From: Hygrophila difformis | Taxonomy: Eukaryota; Streptophyta; Magnoliopsida; Lamiales; Acanthaceae | Length of the DNA stretch: 64,000 nucleotides | NCBI GenBank assembly: GCA_030278955.1 | Contig: JAOANR010000012.1 | Location: forward strand, 22,747,977-22,811,976 | Direction of reading: 5' to 3' | Part shown: piece after piece, positions 11,803 to 22,256 of the stretch | Position numbering within the stretch: the first letter of the stretch is position 1 | Layout of the letters: each line of letters begins with the position of its first letter | The notes under the pieces: generated by a model | Told to the model about the DNA's origin: nothing | What the model saw: the letters and a program-made list of their open reading frames with translations, nothing else | The model's database searches: none | Program-made: the position numbers and the translations under genes

Positions 11803-12296
11803 CTCCCCCCGTCCCGCGAATTGTGGCTCGTTTCTTTTGGGCACGGTAATTTATGTGATGAGGTGTGGTGGGGTTTAGTGGTTAAAGTGATGTAGGTTTT
11901 GTGTGTAAAATTTTAATGAATTTCGGCTTTCTTTATTGTTTAACTTTGACAAAATATTATTGTAATGATTTAATTAGATAAAAATATTCAAGTACAGTCT
12001 TGTTAGAACCGTCTAGACGTCTAGATTTAGAATATATATTTTATATTAATTTTTATTTGTACCAATTTTAAAATATGAAGAATTAAAGAAATGCAAGGGA
12101 CTTTGTATAGAAAAATAAAAGTGTATTGAGAGTTGTGCAGAATAGTAAAAAAATAATTACTTTTAATGGAATTTAGAAATCATTAAGATTATAATCATAT
12201 TTATATTAAATAAATTTATTTAAAAAGGGAAAGTGGCCACAATTCGTGGGACAGCCCAAAGAGGAATACGAGCAACAATTCGTGGGATGGAGGGAG
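11803..12296. mobile_element. Stowaway/mariner-like MITE, 494 bp
   Basis: Termini CTCCCCCCGTCCC and GGGATGGAGGGAG form inverted repeats extending into GCGAATTGT / ACAATTCGT. TA dinucleotides flank both ends (11801-11802, 12297-12298), the mariner/Stowaway signature. A partial second copy of the right terminus lies just inside the right end. There is no coding capacity. Its interior resembles that of the next MITE. Confidence 0.85.
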
Positions 12297-12298
12297 TA

Positions 12299-12680
12299 AT
12301 GATTATCTTTTTTTAAGGTAAAACATCTTTAAATAAAACTTAAATGAATTTTTATATGTAGATTCATTTTAAAAAGTATGCCCTAGACTAAATGATTGAC
12401 TAAATGATTGTTTTAACTTGTGAATTGGGTATATGATATATCTATAAATTATATTTATATTATTAATTTTAAATACTTTTTTAGTGAATAATCGAGTATC
12501 CATAGACCACATTATATCCAAGACTAATCCTTCCATATTTTTAATTTTAAATACGTTGACTTATGTATTGGGCATTTAACGTAGAAATATAATTAATAAT
12601 ATAATTTATATATTTGTAAAAAGAATTTTGGTAAAAAGTATAATACTCTATAATTCTTATTTTTTGAAAGATAATTAGTA
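12299..12680. other. AT-rich spacer, nothing recognised
   Basis: About 380 bp of AT-rich sequence between two MITEs with no supported gene or repeat boundary. Confidence 0.6.
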
Positions 12681-13977
12681 CTCCCTCTGTCCCACTTAAA
12701 TTGTCCTTGTTAAGTCCTTGAGTCCTGTGTTGTGAAGATGATCAGCATTGTTCTGTAATTGTGACGATGACTCATTAACAACGCAATCTGATAATGGAGA
12801 AAGGACAAAAAGGGACGCTGTCGTGGCAAAGTTTGTACAGCAGATTTGAATTTTTGTGCAGATACTCGTTGTCCCTCTGATGTTGAAACAACCTATCAAC
12901 AACGGGTATAGCACAACTGGAAAGTACAAAGGACAGTGACGTGGCCACTTCCTCCCAGCAGGCTTTTAGGGTTTTAAATGGGCCTTGTACTCCTATAAAT
13001 ACCTGTTTTCGAGTCTTCCTCATTAGCAAAAAATATTCAGCCACTCTAAAGAAGAGAAAACAGAGCGTTTCTAAGGTCATTTCATTGCCATGGATTGCTG
13101 AGGAAGCTGAAGCCACAAAACCCCCTGAAGTTTGTTGTCTACAGAAGGCATCAACAACCGCCCTGCAACTGGTATAGCTCTAGTTGTTCTGCCTGCTGTA
13201 TTTCTATGGGGATTTGGGTTTGTATTTATGCATTTCTTGGCATATTACTTGTAAACACAACTTGTGCTTAGCTTGGGTGTTTTTATCACCATCGCGCGTA
13301 ATCTGTTGAGTAGCTAGGATTCTACAAACACCACTTTAACACCTGCTAGTGAATTGAGTGCATTTGGGTAGATAGGTTGAAGCTCCCATGTGATTCTCTA
13401 GTCTAGTTGATTAGATAGAGAAGTTCACCGGAATGTAAGGATGTGTAAGGTGTGTTGATGTGTGATAAAACTGTTTGTGAGGATCTAGTGAAATCCTAGC
13501 TTGGTGCCCCCAGATGTAGATCGGTGGATCGAACTGGGTGAACAATTTTGTGGTGTTCTCTATTTTATTTTCGCACTCTGTTCTGTTCATAGCTTCTGGT
13601 TCTTCATTGGTTGTTTGGATAACGCTCCGACAACATTTCCGCACTGATTTGTTATCTTGACAACTGGGAAACAATATACTCTGTTTTGGTATTGGTTTCT
13701 GCCCATCTTTAGCATTTTTTGTTCTTGAGGGAACCTGTCAGTCCTGTTTGACTTTTTTACACGGTTCATTGTTCAACTTTGACTCGATATTATTGTAATT
13801 ATATATTTGGAAAAAATAGTCGAGTTCGGTCTTGTCAGATCCGTCTAATCGTATAGGTTTAGAATATATATTTTACATAATTTTTACTTCTATATATTTT
13901 GAGATATTCACGATTGAAAAAGTGCATTGGATTGTGTGCAGAAATCAAACAGGACATTTCAAATGAGACGGAGGAAG
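12681..13977. mobile_element. Second Stowaway/mariner-like MITE, split by a solo LTR
   Basis: Left terminus CTCCCTCTGTCCCACTT and right terminus GAGACGGAGGAAG are imperfect inverted repeats, flanked by TA at 12679-12680 and 13978-13979. Removing the inserted LTR and one TSD leaves about 259 bp, a typical MITE size. Confidence 0.82.
12708..13740 (+). repeat. Solo copia LTR, 1033 bp
   Basis: It begins TGTTAAGTCC and ends CCTGTCA, with a perfect 5-bp TSD GTCCT at 12703-12707 and 13741-13745. It shares the block CCCCCAGATGTAG...GAACTGGGT with the SIRE-like LTR near 46270, read on the opposite strand, which supports a copia origin. A TATAAATA box lies near 12994. No internal region is present, so this is most simply the product of LTR-LTR recombination. 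Confidence 0.85.
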
Positions 13978-14054
13978 TAATTTAATATATCTAAATTATT
14001 TTTTTTATTTTATTTATATAAATGTAATTGACTACATGGAAAAATTTAATTTAG

Positions 14055-15206
14055 AGATAATAAATTTTTTAGGCCACTAGAAGGAGTCATTTCCAGATTT
14101 AGGACACGATAAATTTATTTAGGATTTTGAGACATCACAAGAACACCGGGCTTCATATTGAGGCCAAACGACCGGAAAACGCTCAACCTCGGGCTACGTG
14201 GATTACATAGCCCCATTAAGACACGCGCCGGCATGTTGTATTTAAATAAATTTTTTGAAATCCCCTTTCGTTGCAGAAAACAAAAAATCCAAATCAATCA
14301 AGAAACCCATACTAAATAAGAAAACCAATTCAAGATCAAGAAAACCAATTCACGATCAAGAACTAAATCAAGAAAACCAATTCACGATCAAGAAAAGAAA
14401 GCCACTTCAAGATGTTAAAAAAATGCACCATGTCAAGTGCCCTGCTGCCGCTCCCAATAAGACCCATGGTAAATCAAGAAATTCATTACAAATCCATTCC
14501 TACGAATATTATAATACATCCCTAAATTATATATAACATGCCTTCATCAAGGAATTGTTACAACTTCGATATTATTGATCACTCATTTGGCTTCATCAAA
14601 TCATGGTTCTTGAATTGGTACTCATTTTGTATTTTAAAAACATTATAAATTATCGTACTACCATACAAATCTTCTATAATCTTTTATAACAAATTATTAT
14701 AATATTTTAAGAATTGCATCCATAGATCTCCACTTCAGCGCTACTCTTCGCCGCCCCACTCAGCCCTGAGCACGCGCGGTGCCCCTGCTCCAGCGCCTGC
14801 GCTGCCTATGTTCGCACTGCTCTCCCTTCTGGCCTCCTCGCATGGGCGTCGCCCCAAGCAGACCTGCGCACGCGGCCTGAGCACCGCCCTCGCTCAACCC
14901 CCATTGCAACCTTCTCCTGGAAGATTTACGTTCCTGTTCGTATTAAATCACAATTGCCCAAATTGGATTTGGGGATAGTCGAATAACCCATTCCAGCGAA
15001 GTAACATGTTAGGACTTTTTTTTTCCTCCTAATTTTCCAGCTGGCCCGCGATTGAAGTCTCACGGCCCACATCTTGTAACTGTCCGACCATTTTTACTTA
15101 TTTTTCAGGCCCGATCTCCTTATGATGGCCCAGAATCCTAAATAAATTTATGGTGGCTCAAATCTGAAAATACCTCCTTTTAGTGGCCTAAAAAATTTAT
15201 TATCTC
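14055..15206. mobile_element. Non-autonomous Mutator-like element (MULE), 1152 bp
   Basis: It starts GAGATAATAAATTTTTTAGG and ends with the reverse complement of nearly the same sequence. The inverted repeats extend about 100 bp with scattered mismatches. A perfect 9-bp TSD, TTTAATTTA, flanks it (14046-14054 and 15207-15215), which is diagnostic of Mutator-type transposition. No transposase is encoded. Inside are short AAGAAAACCAATTCACGATC-type repeats near 14320-14400 and a GC-rich island at about 14735-14935. Confidence 0.88.
14735..14935. other. GC-rich island inside the MULE, possible captured sequence
   Basis: About 200 bp with many CGC/GCC runs inside an otherwise AT-rich element. MULEs often capture host gene fragments (Pack-MULEs), so this could be a captured exon. 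I cannot identify a protein or frame with confidence. Confidence 0.35.
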
Positions 15207-15215
15207 TTTAATTTA

Positions 15216-15479
15216 TAATGAAAATGATAAGGTTAGAGAATTAAAATTAAAATTTTATTTTTATTTTAAACAGAAATAATATGTTGATATAATTTTACAT
15301 TTATATTAAAAATATTATGAGGTCAAAAATAAAAACCTAAATAATAATTTAATATATAGATTTTTGTGAAATTAAATGTAAACTCTTCATTGTTGTATAA
15401 TATAACAATTAGCCTATTAGTATATTTGTAGGATGTATAATATATTTATAAGAGAGTGTATATTTATATAGTATATATA
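15216..15479. other. AT-rich spacer, nothing recognised
   Basis: AT-rich sequence between the MULE and the copia-2 LTR. I see no supported feature in it. Confidence 0.5.
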
Positions 15480-15735
15480 CTGATATATCAAAGAAAATGA
15501 GGGAATGAGATTACTGCAGCAAGTGCTTTTCCAATTCATGTGAGTGTATCTTACATTAATGTAATGAGCCTTATTTATAGGCAATATTCCCACAATACTA
15601 AGTAAGCTTAAGCGGCTAAGTATCTAAAAATAGAAAACTAATTACAAGATAGTAAGCATCCACACTTCCGCCACGATATGTCGACGTCGAAGCAATTATG
15701 CATTTGGGATAGTGGTGATGTCGATGTAATACTCC
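15480..15735 (-). repeat. 3' LTR of copia-2 (approximate bounds)
   Basis: About 80 bp (15537-15620) match 57901-57983. On the minus strand a TATAAATAAGGC box occurs near 15567-15578. The ends are approximate: the second LTR is only a fragment and no clear TG...CA pair is visible. Confidence 0.5.
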
Positions 15736-15868
15736 CCCTTGTGGATGCTTTTATACAAAGAATATGCCTCGTTAAAACCTTACTATGAAGAAACCCCGTG
15801 GGAAAAAATCCTAGTGAAGGAAAAAGAGTACAATATTCTTGTATTTATTTCTCCCCCTGATTTGGACA

Positions 15869-16650
15869 TCACTTTATATCTCGAAGCCGCCGCATTCCAA
15901 TTTTCTTCACGAGCTTCTCGAACGTTGCAGTTGGCAATGCCTTGGTCAACAGATCCGCTAGATTTTCTTCTGATCGAATTTGTTGCACATCAATTTCACC
16001 ATTCTTTTGAAGATCATGTGTATAGAAAAATTTTGGTGAAATGTGTTTAGTCCTATCTCCTTTTATATAACCCCCTTTTAACTGGACTTTACAAGCCGAA
16101 TTACCTTCAAATAAAATTGTTGGGGGCATTTTTGATTCAGAGACTAAACCACAATTTTTCAATATATGATTAGTCACTGACCTTAACCAAACACTTTCTC
16201 GACTAGCCTCATGGATTGCTAATATTTCAGCATGATTTGATAAAGAAGACGTTAATGTTTGTTTCATAGATCTTCATGAGATAGCAGTTCCACCACACAT
16301 AAAAATATAGCCTGTTTGAGATTTGGCTTTGTGTGGATCAGATAAATATCCTGCATCGGCATATCCGATCAACTCATGTCGAGAATTTTTTGAATAGAAT
16401 AACCCAATGTCAATTGTTCCCTGGAGATAGAGAAAGATGTGCTTTATACCTTTCCAATGTCGTTGAGTAGGGCGATAACTAAATCTTGCGAGTAAGTTAT
16501 GAACAAACGCGATATCAGGCCGTGTGCTATTTTCCAAATACATCAATGCGCCAATTGCGCTTAAATATGGCACTTCTGGGCCAAGTTGTTCTTCATCATC
16601 TTCTTTTGGCCTAAATGGATCCTTTGCAGGATCAAGTGCCCGAATGACCT
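15869..16650 (-). pseudogene. pol: Copia-2 pol fragment: end of RT and RNase H
   Basis: Two minus-strand pieces read as copia pol. About 16274-16650 matches the RT/RNase H linker, with the typical SAIGALMYLENSTRPDIAF. The 15869-16267 piece covers RNase H from SNHAEILAIHEASRE to ENLADLLTKALP. A stop and small shift near 16270 separate them, and everything upstream is missing because element G inserted here. The intact family would encode a whole gag-pol; only about a fifth of pol remains. Confidence 0.8.
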
Positions 16651-19205
16651 GTAATACCCGAGACTTTTGATGATAGGAAATGGAATTAAATGCGAATAGA
16701 AAAGGAATTTTAATTCCAAGAACCGTGAAATCGAAAATGATTTAAGTAAATATATCATTGTACGAGAATCAAAAGACGACGAATTCGACGCCGAAGAATT
16801 TAAATAAATGGATTCAAGATTTCGAATACGAAATCAATTGAAGACGGAATAAATTGAGGATAGAAATCGGAATTCGAGAATGACCCGGAAAACCGAGCCC
16901 GAAAACGTAGGAGGATAGAAACCCAAACGAGAGGAGGAAAGGCCCGACGGATCACACAGCCCGGCCCACGACGCAGCCCTACCGGGGGCCGCAAGGTGGC
17001 CGCGCGGTCTGGAGAAATTCCGCGCCACTCCACAATGTGCGATCAACTTTCGGTTTTCGAAGAATTTCTTACCATATTTTCGACCCCGACTTTGGAAACT
17101 CAATCCCGGTTGAGAGAATGAGTAAATGGTCGGATTTGGAGGTCTTGAGGCTCATTATTTTCGAGCTCCAAACCCTAGCAGCCCCTAAACACTCTCCAAA
17201 CACTCCCAACTTCTTCCAACACCCGAAATCACCAACTTCGAGCTTTCCGATCACTTTCCGACGACGAAAATCAACGGAGGAAGCGTGGAGAACAAGCTCT
17301 TTAGTGTTCCAGATTGTGGTAAGTCGTGCATAGGTTTTCGTTTAGCTTTTCGAACCCGAAAACTCGAACTAACATTAGATTTCTTCTTTCGATTCGAATC
17401 CGTGGCCAAAGTTGGAAGCTTCGCGTTGAGGAGATCCGTTCGTGTCAAATCTTAGAGCCCGGACGACCCCGAGACAGTCTAGGACGAGATTCAAGTAAGA
17501 TAATGCCTTACATATCAATATTGGTGGTTCGAACCGTTAGAAACATTAGTTTTAATCCAAACACTAAAATCGGACATAAAAGATTCAATCTTTACGCGTT
17601 TTTGAGATTGTCCAAAAAACTCTATTTCGAGAATCCGAAACGAGAAACTCCAAACTAGAGATTTGTTCCTAACATCTTAATCTAGCTTATGATAAAATTT
17701 CATGCATTTTCATTAAGATTTGATACCCAAATCACGTCGAACATATTCTGTTGTGCATGAACCTTTGAAAACTGAGACAGATTATATAGTCAAAATTGTT
17801 GAGCGTTTTTCTATCACTTGTTGTCAAAAATAATCTTTGGTAAAAGCATAAAAGTTGTAGATAAATATCTTGAGAATATGCCTGTAAAATTTCGTGCATT
17901 TTCATTAACGTTTGAATAGTCAAAACCTGTTTTGAATACACTGTGTCCGAGAAGGAAAAGTTGACAGATTTTGAGTCCGAACTTAGGGAATTATTCTGAC
18001 TTGATTCGTAATGAATTAGCATAATTTGCCTCTAATAAACCTTGTTTATTTTGGTATCTTTTATGTGCCTGTAAAATTTCATAAATTTTGGACGTCGTAT
18101 GCTATGTTAAAAATGCTTTTGAAAATCAGTATGCTTTGTAAACAAAGTTGACAAATTTTGTACTTTACAAAGATTGTAAAATTTCACTTGTTTCCTCACA
18201 TAATTTCGTAAAACACATTACTTGTGAGATATGTGTAAACAATAAAAATATTATTTTAAACCCCGTTAATCTAGGCTGAGCTAGATCTCCACGTAAGTAG
18301 AGGGTGAGTGCTCTGCAGGGTGCCCCTCTATCTTGAAATTCGTGCCCGAGTGGACGAAATGTGATATATTGTGAAATTGTGCCAAAACGGCCATTGTGAA
18401 ATTAGTCTACACTCTGAGTGTATCCCTATGGGTTACTCGAGGCTCCAGAGTGGTACTGTGTATGGCGTGATACTCGGATTGCTTCCGCAATTCTGAAACT
18501 TGATACTCGGATTGCTTTGGCAATTCTGAAACTTGATAATCGAGAAACTTGATACATGAGAAACGAGATACTTGAGATATATGGTTGTGGCGTCCTCTCC
18601 TTAGTTAACGGGCGAAGATCTAAAAGACTTGAGTTTTTATTTATTTAACTATTTATGTCGTTAATTATGCATTTTAAATTATATCTTTAAATTTATGCCT
18701 ATGCCTTAAATTATCATTTTTAAATTAAATGGCTTATGAGAAATTATGGATTTTATCATTGTCCAACATGCATGCTTAAAATGATTTTTTAAATTAAAAA
18801 CCCCTTTGTTGCTATGCTAGGAATTGTCTTACTCAGTATTCCGATAAATGTTGTTTATGTTTTTCTATGACAGAGTATGAAGCATGAGCATACATCCAGG
18901 GGGGATTTATTTTGGACATTTTATTATTTTCTGCGTGCTACTGCATACGGGCATGTTAACCCGTATTTTGGCCATGTCGGCCCTGCATTTAAATTCCGCT
19001 GCATAAACTTATATATTTTCCGCTGCGTAGACTTGATATGGACGATTATTATTTTTAAGTAAAAGTACTTCCAGACTTGGTTGTTTTAAATTATTTTTAT
19101 ACCATTAGCCTTGCTTCTCTCAAGTGAGCTCGAATGAAGTCGTGTCTTGCTTGGGAGGTGTGGCGGTGGCATCCCGACCTGGATGATCAAATCCGGGGTG
19201 TTACA
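16651..19205 (+). repeat. 5' LTR of element G, 2555 bp
   Basis: It starts TGTAATACCCGAG and ends GGGTGTTACA, directly before the PBS. It carries a donor-like GTGGTAAG near 17318-17325, the CTGCAG-centred motif (18300-18327), tandem small hairpins built on ATTGC/GCAAT near 18475-18520, the GGCCATGTCGGCC block near 18970-18983 and a U5 stem-loop (19121-19153). I see no clear TATA box. Confidence 0.88.
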
Positions 19206-19208
19206 AAT

Positions 19209-19221
19209 TGGTATCAGAGCC
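19209..19221 (+). promoter_or_regulatory. Primer binding site, initiator tRNA-Met (element G)
   Basis: TGGTATCAGAGCC, 3 bp after the LTR end. Confidence 0.92.
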
Positions 19222-19628
19222 CGGAATATTTTTAAAGCTATTATTATTATTTTTAAACTATTATTTTAAAAACTAGTATTATTTTTAAACTTATTATTTT
19301 TAAACCCACTAATATTATTTTTGAGCTCAAGTTTTTGGCCCAATCACTTTACTTATTATTATTTTATGAAAATCCCAAACTTTTGAGCCCAAATTTTTTT
19401 TTTAGCCCAATAGTTTAAACCAAAGATTTTTTAAATTTTGGCCAAATATAGAGGTCCAACTTTTAAATTATTATTATCCATGAAGTAAATTATTTTTAAA
19501 CACATGGATAAAAAATAAATTGAAATTGGGGGGGATTACATATGCATACATGCATGTAGACTTAAATTTTTGCATCTCCTAACTCTACATTCGACATATT
19601 CTAACTCTAACCTACTTGTTGACACTAG

Positions 19629-20042
19629 ATGGCTGAACCAAATGCTAATATGGTGAACCTTATGATGAAATTAGCCAATGCCTATCTCGAACATCAACAA
19701 CATATAAATTATTTCAAGATGCGGGTAGGACAGCTAGAAGCTAACATGGCCCATCTGGGACACCTTAGGGAAGCTAATCATCATGACATAACCCAACTCA
19801 AGGCCCAAGTCACTGAGCTCCAAGCCCAAGTGACCGAGCTCCAAGTCCAAGACAATAACGACGAACTAGAAACACAAGTTGAACATTTGGAATGAGAACT
19901 GATCAACCTAACCGATGACATATTCCCTCATAACCCCGAGCCTACACCCGATACTGCTGAGCCCGTTTGGACATCCAGCCCGATCGACATATCCAGTGAC
20001 GAAGACGATCCCATTGAGGATGCACCTACCTATTCACTCTAG
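19629..20042 (+). pseudogene. ORF1 homologue of element G, one internal stop
   Basis: A 137-codon frame with an in-frame TGA at 19893-19895. Its N-terminal half aligns with ORF1 of A/B/C in composition and key residues: MAEPNANMVNLMMK, QLEAN, HLGHLREANHH. It then runs into clear heptads (LKAQVTELQAQVTELQVQ), a strong coiled-coil signal. Past the stop the same frame gives an acidic Ser/Asp/Glu tail (SSDEDDPIEDAP). Coiled coil plus acid tail is therefore retained in a family whose LTR has largely diverged. Confidence 0.75.
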
Positions 20043-20552
20043 ACTTAGAGATATCCATTGATGCACTATATCTATTAGTATTATTCCTATTTATTTCTAG
20101 TACTACTATTCCATTTCTATGATTGTAACCGAGAAAAGTTTTCTATTGAACAATAAAAATTTCGAGCATTTATAGATTACACAAGTATATTTAAACTATT
20201 ATTTATATTATATTAGAATTATTTCTCAAATGCCTTGATGAGTCTCAATCAAACAACATACAAGGTATTGTTAAATAAATAAAAAATATATAAGTATATA
20301 TAATAAAGAATCAAACAAGGGAACCCTGAATCCTGAAAACCCTGAACCCTAGACCCTGAGGTCTGGAAAAAAAATCAGAACAGGTTACTGTTCACGAAAA
20401 AAATAGTAATAATAATAATAAAATAAAAAAAAATTATCTTTATCATCTTCTTTAAAACTCGGCGTAAACCTACGCCAAGAAGATTGATTTACAAACTCCA
20501 GCGAGTAAATACTGTCAACTCCAAACGACTTAGTCAACACAGTTCTTATTTG
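20043..20552 (+). other. Region of element G where gag is missing
   Basis: AT-rich sequence with AATAAA-like motifs (near 20149) and a CCCTGAACCCTAGACCCTGAG stretch near 20325-20365. No Gag homology is visible, although gag should lie here. It is the ORF1-gag spacer plus a deletion or replacement. Confidence 0.6.
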
Positions 20553-21056
20553 ATAGACCAAGCTGACGTACCTGAGCAAGGTGAAGTGATGGCAGATACA
20601 TTTCATATTTTAAGCGTACCTCTTAAAGTTATGTTTGACCCAAGAGCTAGTTGTTCTATCATATCAACACGCGTTTTGCCTGAACTAGATCTACCTAAGT
20701 GCGAGATAATTAGCTTAGGAATTCAACTACCTTCAGGAGAAGTAGTGTCATGCTCAAAACGTTATAACGGAATTCCTGTAGTCATAAAAAACGTAGAGTT
20801 CTTCGAAAACTTGGTAGAATTTAACCTAAAAGATTTCGACATTATATTGGGGATGGATTGGTTGACCCAGTATAAAGCAGTGATTGAATGTCAGAAGCAG
20901 AAAATCACCCTGTCGAAAAGTAGAGGAAGGAGAGTTGTCTTTTACTCTCAACCCCCTAAGAGGAGTAACAAGATTGTTAACGCTCTCAAGTTATGTAGCT
21001 TAATGCGTAAGGGATACGCGTTACATGCATGCTACGTTCACAACCTTGAGGCGTAA
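20553..21056 (+). pseudogene. pol: Protease-region fragment of element G pol
   Basis: This frame matches the polyprotein of B/C from just before protease to shortly before RT: QADVPEQGEVMADTFH, then the active-site loop as FDPRASCSII, then ILGMDWLTQYKAV. The usual DSGA is DPRA here, so the catalytic neighbourhood has changed Ser-Gly to Pro-Arg. The frame ends in TAA where relatives have CAA, a C-to-T change, just before the SIRE-like LTR begins. Confidence 0.8.
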
Positions 21057-21058
21057 GG

Positions 21059-21701
21059 GATTTAGTTTACGTCGTTATCGGAGTGTTGTAACGTTGTGTG
21101 AATGGAAAGCAACAAGAACGCCAAGAATTTGTTGACCCAGTTCGGTTTTGCAACCTACATCTGGGGGATACCAATCCAGGCTATCTAGACTAAGAAGAAC
21201 CAAAAACTCTACAGACTTCAACCTAGATTCAAACTAGAATCGGACTCAACCCTCGACGAACTATCTCGATGAACTCCATTGTTAAGACGCCCCCTCAACA
21301 ATGGCCTGTAGGAACACCTCCTGATCCAAATCTCCAGAATCTCCTTGAATCTGATCTTCTTCGTTCTTCTTCTTTGATACACCTGAATCTTCTTCTCCAG
21401 AATTTTACAATAAGCGCAGATCAATTACAACTCAAGTTCTTCAATGCATAACAATCTTGAAAAACTATCCAACTCTTTTGAAGACTCAAGAACAGAGAAA
21501 AACTCTCAAGACATATACAGTAAAGATCTAAACAATAAATTCTCAACCTCTATCTAAAATTACAGACTCAATACAAATATATATACAAATCATTAATTCC
21601 AGTCGAGTCTGGTAACTGTCGTCGTCAAGGCAATGTGCTATCACCTGTGTTAACATCTCAATGAAAAGTACAGGTTATAAAGTTCTAACAATGTATTAAC
21701 A
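21059..21701 (-). repeat. Left (3') LTR of the SIRE-like element, outer 20 bp missing
   Basis: It matches the right LTR from GATTCAGTTTACG inward and ends ATGTATTAACA. The first 20 bp of the right copy (46163-46182) have no counterpart here, so the outer edge was lost. Confidence 0.85.
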
Positions 21702-22256
21702 ATCTCCTCCACATTTCATGGAGATGATGATCCATCAAACATGTTTCATTCAGAAAGTCAGATAAGCACAAGTTAGCACATCCAAAATATATATGGTCAA
21801 CATATGATCAATTCAGAATACCATCATTAGCATCATAGAAGACAGTTCAAACAAGTTATCAACATAGCAAAAACCAAAATAAGCAACAAGCATAGCAGAG
21901 TATCATCAATACAAAGTCTTAACATCCATCAAACAACCATTCAAAAGCATTCACGAAAACAGATAAAAGTTCACAAAAGTTATAGTCAGAAAATGTTACC
22001 AAACCATAGAAACAGAAACCAGAAAATGTTACTAAACCATAGAACCAGAAACCAGAAACCTATTTTTCTCCCCATTGATGGATCAGATAACTCCATCGGA
22101 TGAGTCTTCCTCATCAGCAAAAGGGTTGTGCTCAGTAGTGCGGGCAGTGCTTGAGGAACCCTTCCTAGGAGGAGACAGAGAACCTGAAAAAGTCTTTTGG
22201 GCCAGATCAAATGTAGTAAATGTATAATTAACCACATAAGAATAAGATTGAAAGAA
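21702..22256 (-). other. 3' untranslated region and polypurine tract of the SIRE-like element
   Basis: On the minus strand a purine run (GTGGAGGAGAT) abuts the LTR at 21702-21712. Between it and the RNase H stop codon are about 540 bp with only a short hydrophobic frame and no convincing env-like gene. Confidence 0.65.

Larger units (their letters stand above)
15480..16650 (-). mobile_element. Copia-2: 3' part of a Ty1/copia element, truncated
   Basis: A minus-strand copia remnant holding a 3' LTR (about 15480-15735, outer edge not resolved), a polypurine tract on the minus strand (AAGGGGGAG near 15733-15741) and the RT/RNase H end of pol. Gypsy G interrupts pol at 16651. A matching LTR scrap reappears at 57897-57983 on the far side of the SIRE-like element. 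Confidence 0.75.
16651..21058 (+). mobile_element. Gypsy element G (plus strand), internally deleted and truncated
   Basis: The LTR at 16651-19205 is followed by a tRNA-Met PBS, a leader, an ORF1 homologue and, after about 500 bp without gag, a protease-region fragment. The sequence stops at about 21058 where the SIRE-like LTR begins; RT onward and the 3' LTR are missing. The 5 bp before it are TGACC, but the matching copy is lost. Its LTR has diverged from A/B/C/F except in several conserved blocks, so it represents another family of the same lineage. Confidence 0.85.

Noticed and set aside
12941..13177. Possible small host gene with TATA box near 12994
   Set aside because: The whole interval is bounded by TG...CA and a perfect TSD, so it is a solo copia LTR with its own promoter.
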